Source: Halorussus halobius (GTDB taxonomy: Archaea > Halobacteriota > Halobacteria > Halobacteriales > Haladaptataceae). From it: a stretch of 64,000 bases of DNA. A model generated the notes under the pieces. The model was not told the origin of the DNA. It worked only from the letters and a program-made list of their open reading frames with translations, and searched no databases. The position numbers were made by a program, and so were the translations under genes. The DNA lies in contig NZ_ML219773.1 of NCBI RefSeq assembly GCF_004765805.1, forward strand, positions 868,001 to 932,000. The letters are read 5' to 3'. This document shows positions 59,568 through 64,000 of the stretch, piece by piece (the stretch's first letter is position 1; every line of letters begins with the position of its first letter).

Positions 59568-60977
59568 TCACGCGTTGTACAGCGAGACCCACAGCAGCGC
59601 GCCGACGAGTACCGCCATCATCGGCCCGAGCAGTATCACGACCGCGATCACCTGACCAGTCGACACGCTGGGCGCGGCCAACATTCCTACGGGGACCGTC
59701 AGGAAGCAGCCGACCAGTCCGAGCGCGGCGACCGCGACGGTCCGGTCGGCGTCGGCCTGACTCGCGTCGAACGGCGGGAACCCGAACCGGTCGGGAAGTT
59801 CCCGAGCGTCGGCGACGGGACCGACCCGGCGGGTCGACTCGTCGGACCAGTCGGCCGCGAACGTGACCACGCTGGTCCCGAACAGCCGGCTCGTGATTCG
59901 ACGTTCGACCGACGGGTCGCGGACGGCGTCGACGTCGCAGGCCCACTGTGGCTCGTCGAGCCACGTATCGTAGCAGACGAACGCGTCGCCCCGGCGCTGG
60001 TATTCGAGCGTCCCGTACCGCAGGTAGTGTGTCAGGAGGCTCGCGCCCGCGAGGACCCCGACCACCGCGACGCCGACCAACAGCGCCTCGACGCCGACGA
60101 CCAGAACTGCCAGCGCGACCAGCAGGAGCGAGAACACGCCCAGTTGGCTCACGAACGTCAGCGCGACCGGCACCAACCCGCTGAACAGCACGGCCGCCGT
60201 GTCCGTCCCCAGTCGCTCGTCGGGGGGGTCGTCGGGCACGTCGACGGTCGGCGGTGGCTCGCCGGTCTCGACGTTGCCGAACAGTCGCTCGCCGAGACGG
60301 TGGGGCTCCCCGCCGAGGTGGTCGACCCAGAACCCGTAGCCGTCGGCGAGCGTCTTCACGACGACCACGATGAACAGCGACAGGGTACCAGCAGTCCGCG
60401 ATTCGCCGAGCGAGGCCAGCAACGGCAGCAGACAGACCACCAGCAGGAACTGTCTGACGGGCGTCGCCGCGACCGCGCGCGCCGACACGTCGGCGTACTC
60501 GCCCCGCCCGACGTACTCGGTCCGGAACTCGGCGAGTCGCGTGGCCACCAGTCCGAGTCCCGACACCAGGACCGTCAGCGACACCGCGTCGGACAGCGCG
60601 GCCAGCGCGTCGGCCAGCACGAGCGCGCCGGGGACCGCCCAGGCGAACAGAAACGTGCCGGTCATGCCGAGCGTGAACGGCAGGTTTCGCGGGTAGACCG
60701 GCGGCAACCCGTCCAGCACCGCGACGCCGCCCCGCTTCTCCCGGAGTTGCGGGAACGGGAGGTCGGTCGCGCTCATGCGGACGCTGGGTAGCCGTTCGGC
60801 GAACAGCATCTTCAGCGACGCGATGGCGGCCGTCACGACGCCCTCGATGCCGTAGAGGACTAAAAGCGCCGAGAGGTTCCACTCCCAGACCGCCACGCCG
60901 ACCAGCGGGAGGGCGTTCCCGGCGACGAGCAGTCCGGCCCGGCCGCCGTGACCGACGAGGACGTTCGCGCGACCCAT
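59568..60977 (-). CDS. Multi-pass membrane protein (DUF6498-like)
   Basis: 469 residues with about ten to twelve hydrophobic segments. The beginning (LLVAGNALPLVGVAVWEWNL) and KTLADGYGFWVDHLG resemble DUF6498 membrane proteins of unknown function. The middle, GTLEYQRRGDAFVCYDTWLD, suggests a PH-like or bacterial pleckstrin-homology element between helices. The call is moderate. Convergent with the ZIP gene; 20 bases between stops. Confidence 0.65.
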   Translation of the reverse strand: MGRANVLVGHGGRAGLLVAGNALPLVGVAVWEWNLSALLVLYGIEGVVTAAIASLKMLFAERLPSVRMSATDLPFPQLREKRGGVAVLDGLPPVYPRNLPFTLGMTGTFLFAWAVPGALVLADALAALSDAVSLTVLVSGLGLVATRLAEFRTEYVGRGEYADVSARAVAATPVRQFLLVVCLLPLLASLGESRTAGTLSLFIVVVVKTLADGYGFWVDHLGGEPHRLGERLFGNVETGEPPPTVDVPDDPPDERLGTDTAAVLFSGLVPVALTFVSQLGVFSLLLVALAVLVVGVEALLVGVAVVGVLAGASLLTHYLRYGTLEYQRRGDAFVCYDTWLDEPQWACDVDAVRDPSVERRITSRLFGTSVVTFAADWSDESTRRVGPVADARELPDRFGFPPFDASQADADRTVAVAALGLVGCFLTVPVGMLAAPSVSTGQVIAVVILLGPMMAVLVGALLWVSLYNA

Positions 60978-61139
60978 CGTCTCGGAGGTGAGAAGTGGCG
61001 GACTTAGCTGTGGCGGAGTCCCTGACGACCCTGTGACCCCGACGTGATGGCTGCGACCGTCGTTTCATCCGTCCAGTAGTGTTCAGATTAGCGCCACCGG
61101 CCACGAGTTGCGCTCGGCGAACGAATCCACGTCCTTGGT

Positions 61140-61255
61140 GGACTGAAAGGGCGAGGCGCGCTCGCGTTCGCGTGGTCGTCTCAGCGACCGCTCTCCGTCG
61201 CAACCACGTCCGTCGGAGGTGTCGCTGAGCGACCGCGAGCGCGCCGAGGGCTTTC
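61140..61255 (+). repeat. Interspersed inverted-repeat element, copy 4
   Basis: Begins GGACTGAAAGGGCGAGGCGC and ends GCGCCGAGGGCTTTC. GGCGCGCTCGCG (61155-61166) and CGCGAGCGCGCC (about 61233-61244) form a 12-bp inverted repeat, and CTCAGCGAC/GTCGCTGAG pairs lie inside. Same tips and orientation as copy 3. It is 6 kb from the moeA cluster, so the family is dispersed and not a local duplication only. Confidence 0.75.
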
Positions 61256-61329
61256 GAGGAATTGGTTGCGGTCACAGCCGCTTATTTGAACAGTCCTATC
61301 CGTCTCAGAAGAACGCTTTTGACGGTGGT

Positions 61330-61343
61330 ACGTACGTGTACGT
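61330..61343 (+). promoter_or_regulatory. Inverted repeat immediately upstream of the antitoxin ATG
   Basis: ACGTAC-GT-GTACGT: perfect 6-bp arms with a 2-base spacer, ending two bases before the ATG at 61346. RHH-type antitoxins normally repress their own promoters through such sites. Confidence 0.5.
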
Positions 61344-61345
61344 GC

Positions 61346-61570
61346 ATGGGCACGAAGACTATCTCGCTCGCCGATGACGCCTACGAGCGCCTCAAAGCCG
61401 AGAAGAAGGAGGACGAGAGCTTCAGTGACGTCGTTCGACGGATAACGGACGGTGCCGAACTCGGCGACTTCTACGGCGTCCTGAGCGAGGAGACGGCGGA
61501 GGAACTCGAAGACGCCGTCGCGGAGCGTCGGTCCGAGCGAATCGACGGCCTCGACGTCGTCTCCTATTAG
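61346..61570 (+). CDS. VapB-type antitoxin
   Basis: 74 residues. KTISLADDAYERLKAEKKED followed by ESFSDVVRRITD is the pattern of haloarchaeal VapB antitoxins (AbrB/RHH-like DNA-binding N-terminus, acidic C-terminus). The gene that should follow, a PIN-domain VapC toxin, is missing; 49 bases later an aminotransferase begins. It is thus an orphan antitoxin, possibly acting in trans on another VapC. Confidence 0.78.
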   Translation: MGTKTISLADDAYERLKAEKKEDESFSDVVRRITDGAELGDFYGVLSEETAEELEDAVAERRSERIDGLDVVSY

Positions 61571-61619
61571 CCTCTGCCCCTTCCAGTAGCTTTTCGCCCG
61601 CTCGGCTCGACGCTCCAGC

Positions 61620-62714
61620 ATGGACATCGCACCGTTCGGACTCGAACGCTGGTTCGCCGAGTACGAACACGAGGCCGACATCATGCTGGCCGAGAGCGGC
61701 ATCCGGAGCCTCGACGCCGACCGATTCGACCTCGACCCCGGCAAGTTGGGCTACGTCATCCCGACCAACGGCGACCCCGAGTTCCGCGCGGAGGTCGGCG
61801 ACCGCTACGACCGGTCGGCCGACGAGGTACTGTTCACCTGCGGGACCCAGGAGGCCAACTTCCTCGCGTTCCTCGCGTTGCTCGGCGGGAACGCGGGTCG
61901 AGACGGCGAGGGTGACCACGCGGTCGTCGTCACCCCCACGTATCAGGCGCTCCACGCGGTCCCCGAGGCCGTGGGCGACGTGACCCGGGTCGGACTCGAA
62001 CCGCCGGAGTGGGAACTCGACGTGGAAGCCGTGTCGGACGCGATTCGGCCCGAAACCAGCGTCGTCGTCCTGAACAACCCGAACAACCCCACCGGGCGCT
62101 ACCACCCCGAGGAGAAGGTGCGCGCGCTCTACGACCTCGCCGCCGACAACGACGCCTACCTGCTCTGTGACGAGGTGTACCGGCTGCTGGCCGACGAGCC
62201 GCTCGCGCCGGTCGCGAGCATGGGCGAGTACGGCGTGAGTACGACGAGCCTCACCAAGGCCTACGGCCTCGCCGGCCTGCGATTCGGCTGGCTCGCCGGC
62301 CCCGAGGCGGTGGTCGAGGCGGCGTGGCGCTGGAAGGACTACACCACCATCTCGCCGTCGCTGTTCGGCCAGCACGTCGCACGACAGGCGCTCGGCGACG
62401 CCGAAGACGGGATTCTGTCCGAGAACCGCGACCTCGCGGCGCGCAACCGCGAGCGCGTCCGGGCGTTCGTCGACGAGCGCGACCTGTCGTGGTACGACCC
62501 GGTCGGGGTCAACGGCTTCGTGTCGGTGCCCGACGGCTTCGCGGGCAGTCGGGAGTTCTGCCGGACGGTCGTCGAGGAAGAGAGCGTGGTACTCGCGCCC
62601 GGCGACCTGTTCGGCTACGACGACTACTTCCGCATCGGGTTCGGCCTGCCGACCGACGAACTGGAGGACGGGCTCGCGCGAGTCGGCGACTGCATCGAGC
62701 GCCACTCCCGGTAG
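61620..62714 (+). CDS. PLP-dependent aminotransferase, class I/II
   Basis: 364 residues. The PLP lysine is in SLTKAYGLAGLRFGW, and NNPNNPTGRY, the Asp-x-x-Tyr segment CDEVYRLL and RIGFGLP (substrate-carboxylate Arg) are present. The N-terminus (MDIAPFGLERWFAEYEHEAD) is short. It resembles capreomycidine synthase/aspartate-type aminotransferases, the substrate is not predicted. The gene has an A-poor 49-base upstream region and no clear TATA box. Confidence 0.9.
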   Translation: MDIAPFGLERWFAEYEHEADIMLAESGIRSLDADRFDLDPGKLGYVIPTNGDPEFRAEVGDRYDRSADEVLFTCGTQEANFLAFLALLGGNAGRDGEGDHAVVVTPTYQALHAVPEAVGDVTRVGLEPPEWELDVEAVSDAIRPETSVVVLNNPNNPTGRYHPEEKVRALYDLAADNDAYLLCDEVYRLLADEPLAPVASMGEYGVSTTSLTKAYGLAGLRFGWLAGPEAVVEAAWRWKDYTTISPSLFGQHVARQALGDAEDGILSENRDLAARNRERVRAFVDERDLSWYDPVGVNGFVSVPDGFAGSREFCRTVVEEESVVLAPGDLFGYDDYFRIGFGLPTDELEDGLARVGDCIERHSR

Positions 62715-62882
62715 CTGCCGACCGTCGGTCGTCCGACATCTTTCCCGAAACGAGATTAAACGGTCTTATAAAATGTCTAGGGGAATCTAAACCCGTCGTA
62801 AAAGGTGGTCGGCCGGCGATGAAACCGAGGGAAAGCCGAGCTGCCGGGGTGAAACACGCGAATTTTCGCTAACGCTCTGGCC

Positions 62883-62890
62883 CTTATATG
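62883..62890 (+). promoter_or_regulatory. TATA box of the small membrane protein gene
   Basis: CTTATATG, 32-39 bases before the ATG at 62922. The region 62715-62921 is A+T-rich with CTTATAAAAT at about 62764 but holds no gene. Confidence 0.5.
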
Positions 62891-62921
62891 GGGTCGGCGT
62901 TCGTGGGGTGGAGTAAGAACG

Positions 62922-63194
62922 ATGTCGAACGCACCCTCCACCTTCGACGCGACGCACGCGACCGGAACGGCCGACGAGTCGACGACCGCCCTCCCGAGTC
63001 TCGCACGAGCGGCGGGCGAGGCCGCCCGCGAGCGGGTCCAGTTCACCGGCTTCTGGTCGGCGGTCCTGCTCCCGCTGGTCTACGTCCCGATGCTCGTCGG
63101 GGGCGCGGCGGCCAGCCGTCCGTCGGCGGTCGTCGCCCTGCTCGGGGCCCACGCGCTCGCGCTCGTCGCTGGGCACGGCTACCACGAGGAGTGA
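62922..63194 (+). CDS. Small membrane protein, 90 aa, unknown function
   Basis: 90 residues. A polar Thr/Ala-rich lead (1-40) is followed by two hydrophobic segments ([21 protein letters not shown] and [17 protein letters not shown]) and ends GHGYHEE. No family recognised. The TATA box and ordinary codon bias support it; it ends 64 bases before the eIF5A start. Confidence 0.65.
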   Translation: MSNAPSTFDATHATGTADESTTALPSLARAAGEAARERVQFTGFWSAVLLPLVYVPMLVGGAAASRPSAVVALLGAHALALVAGHGYHEE

Positions 63195-63228
63195 CCCGCG
63201 TCGCCGGGCGAAAATGCATTCCAAACTG

Positions 63229-63235
63229 TTTATAC
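63229..63235 (+). promoter_or_regulatory. TATA box of the eIF5A operon
   Basis: TTTATAC lies 24-30 bases before the ATG at 63259, so the message is probably leaderless. This favours MAREQKEV as start over the upstream ATG at 63214, which lies before the predicted transcription start. Confidence 0.7.
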
Positions 63236-63258
63236 TGCCCCATCCGCTATCCGGCCGT

Positions 63259-63639
63259 ATGGCAAGAGAGCAGAAGGAAGTTCGGGACCTGCAGGAAGGA
63301 AACTACGTGATGATCGACGACGCCGCGTGCGAGATCAACTCCTACAGCACGGCCAAGCCGGGCAAGCACGGCAGCGCCAAGGCCCGAATCGAGGCCGAGG
63401 GCGTCTTCGACGGCAAGAAGCGAAGCCTCTCCCAGCCGGTCGACGCCAAGATATGGGTTCCCATCATCGAGCGCAAGCAGGGACAGGTCGTCGCCGTCGA
63501 GAGCGCCGACGTGGCCCAGGTCATGGACCTCGAGACCTACGAGACCATCACCATCAAGACGCCCGAGGGCGTCGACCTCTCGCCCGACGACGAGATAGAG
63601 TACCTCGAGATGGACGAGCAGCGCAAGATTCTCGGATAG
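63259..63639 (+). CDS. eif5A: Translation initiation factor 5A
   Basis: 126 residues, normal size. It starts [20 protein letters not shown]; the modified loop is [13 protein letters not shown] with the lysine that receives the hypusine-type modification between Gly and His. The C-terminal OB-fold ([17 protein letters not shown]) is intact. It relieves ribosome stalling. The stop (TAG) is directly followed by the ATG of agmatinase, so the two form an operon, fitting agmatine-dependent modification described for haloarchaea. Confidence 0.95.
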   Translation: MAREQKEVRDLQEGNYVMIDDAACEINSYSTAKPGKHGSAKARIEAEGVFDGKKRSLSQPVDAKIWVPIIERKQGQVVAVESADVAQVMDLETYETITIKTPEGVDLSPDDEIEYLEMDEQRKILG

Positions 63640-64000
63640 ATGTTCCCCGGTGCGTCCGCCGACCGCGAGGCGGCCGACTACGTGGTCGTGGGCGCGCCCC
63701 TCGACGTCTCCACGACGTTCCAGCCGGGCGCGCGGTTCGGCCCCGACCGAATCCGGCAGTTCGCCCGGTCGTACGACGACTACGACCCGCGCGCCGACCG
63801 GCACTTCTCGGACCTCTCCGTCCACGACCACGGCGACGTCCGCGCGTGGGACGACGCCGACGAGTACCTGGAGTACCTCGACGGCGTCCTGACCGACGTG
63901 CGGTGGGACGACGCCCTCCCGCTCGTGCTGGGGGGCGAGCACACCGTCACGCTGGCGGGCGTGCGAGCGACCGACCCGGACGTCTTCGTCTGTCTCGACG
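63640..64000 (+). CDS. speB: Agmatinase (ureohydrolase), 5' part
   Basis: Continues past the window edge. The first 120 residues have the ureohydrolase pattern: VVVGAPLDVSTTFQPGARFGPDRIR, then LGGEHTVTLAGV with the metal-binding His, and VFVCLD at the edge. Agmatinase converts agmatine to putrescine and urea. Its ATG touches the stop of eif5A. Further metal ligands lie outside the window, so activity cannot be confirmed. Confidence 0.9.
   Translation, partial: MFPGASADREAADYVVVGAPLDVSTTFQPGARFGPDRIRQFARSYDDYDPRADRHFSDLSVHDHGDVRAWDDADEYLEYLDGVLTDVRWDDALPLVLGGEHTVTLAGVRATDPDVFVCLD

Larger units (their letters stand above)
60978..61345 (+). other. Intergenic region containing repeat copy 4
   Basis: No gene is supported. 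61140-61255 is an inverted-repeat element (listed separately). CTTATTTGAAC near 61280 may be a promoter element for the antitoxin gene, and the DNA 61256-61300 resembles the tail of the repeat found near 55002. Confidence 0.5.

Overview
The window is a chromosomal stretch of a halophilic archaeon (class Halobacteria). The reasons are very high G+C with strong third-position G/C bias, acidic Asp/Glu-rich proteins, archaeal information-processing genes (DnaG primase/exosome subunit, initiation factor 5A), haloarchaeal TAT/lipobox secretion signals, and many TATA boxes lying 25-30 bases before a start codon, which is the leaderless-transcript arrangement. The genus cannot be fixed from the sequence alone. 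About 68 coding genes, two tRNA genes, one decayed gene, one integrated element and one family of interspersed inverted repeats can be supported.

Layout. 1-7141: small zinc-finger protein, methyltransferase, membrane and unknown haloarchaeal proteins, tRNA-Lys(TTT), M20 peptidase, SDR, ThiL. 7362-12258: a complete five-gene branched-chain amino acid/amide-type ABC importer operon (binding protein, two permeases, two ATPases). 12322-15136: site-2-type protease, a zinc-finger/membrane protein, NadE. 15407-15477: tRNA-Gly(CCC), immediately followed by an A+T-richer element (about 15478-19660) with a tyrosine recombinase, small unknown genes, a DUF6166-like gene and a Thr/Asn-rich TAT lipoprotein; its far side abuts a frameshifted SWIM zinc-finger pseudogene. 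20258-31493: two UspA proteins, dehydrogenases, acyl-CoA ligase, Nramp-like transporter, MBL hydrolase, an Nmad3-like protein and a PQQ-type sugar dehydrogenase. 31790-36702: MobB/MoaE-type molybdopterin synthase, AI-2E-family membrane protein and others. 36930-41277: dnaG, then a divergent HTH regulator and a small-ORF/ABC-2 transporter cluster. 41489-48306: unknown protein with a palindromic operator, GNAT, DUF92/VTE6-like protein, MFS, arylsulfotransferase-like protein, and two convergent cis-prenyltransferase genes whose active-site motifs are complementary. 48432-52216: cold-shock protein, HemA, pterin dehydratase, LWR-salt protein, HAD hydrolase. 52490-56348: two MoeA genes separated by a cluster of inverted repeats. 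56467-64000: Hsp20, UbiB/AarF kinase, ZIP transporter, lone VapB antitoxin, aminotransferase, eIF5A and the start of agmatinase.

Functional links: three molybdenum-cofactor genes (MoaE fusion, two MoeA) lie in one 25-kb part; DUF92 and both cis-prenyltransferase genes suggest a polyprenol-phosphate neighbourhood; eIF5A and agmatinase are directly adjacent, fitting agmatine-dependent hypusine-type modification. The strongest leads for new biology are the split cis-prenyltransferase pair, the interspersed inverted-repeat family, the tRNA-Gly element, and a recurring pattern of tiny leaderless ORFs whose stop overlaps the start of the real gene by 4 bases (before the ABC-2 permease, the arylsulfotransferase-like gene and hemA). 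All calls are from reading the sequence; no database search was run.
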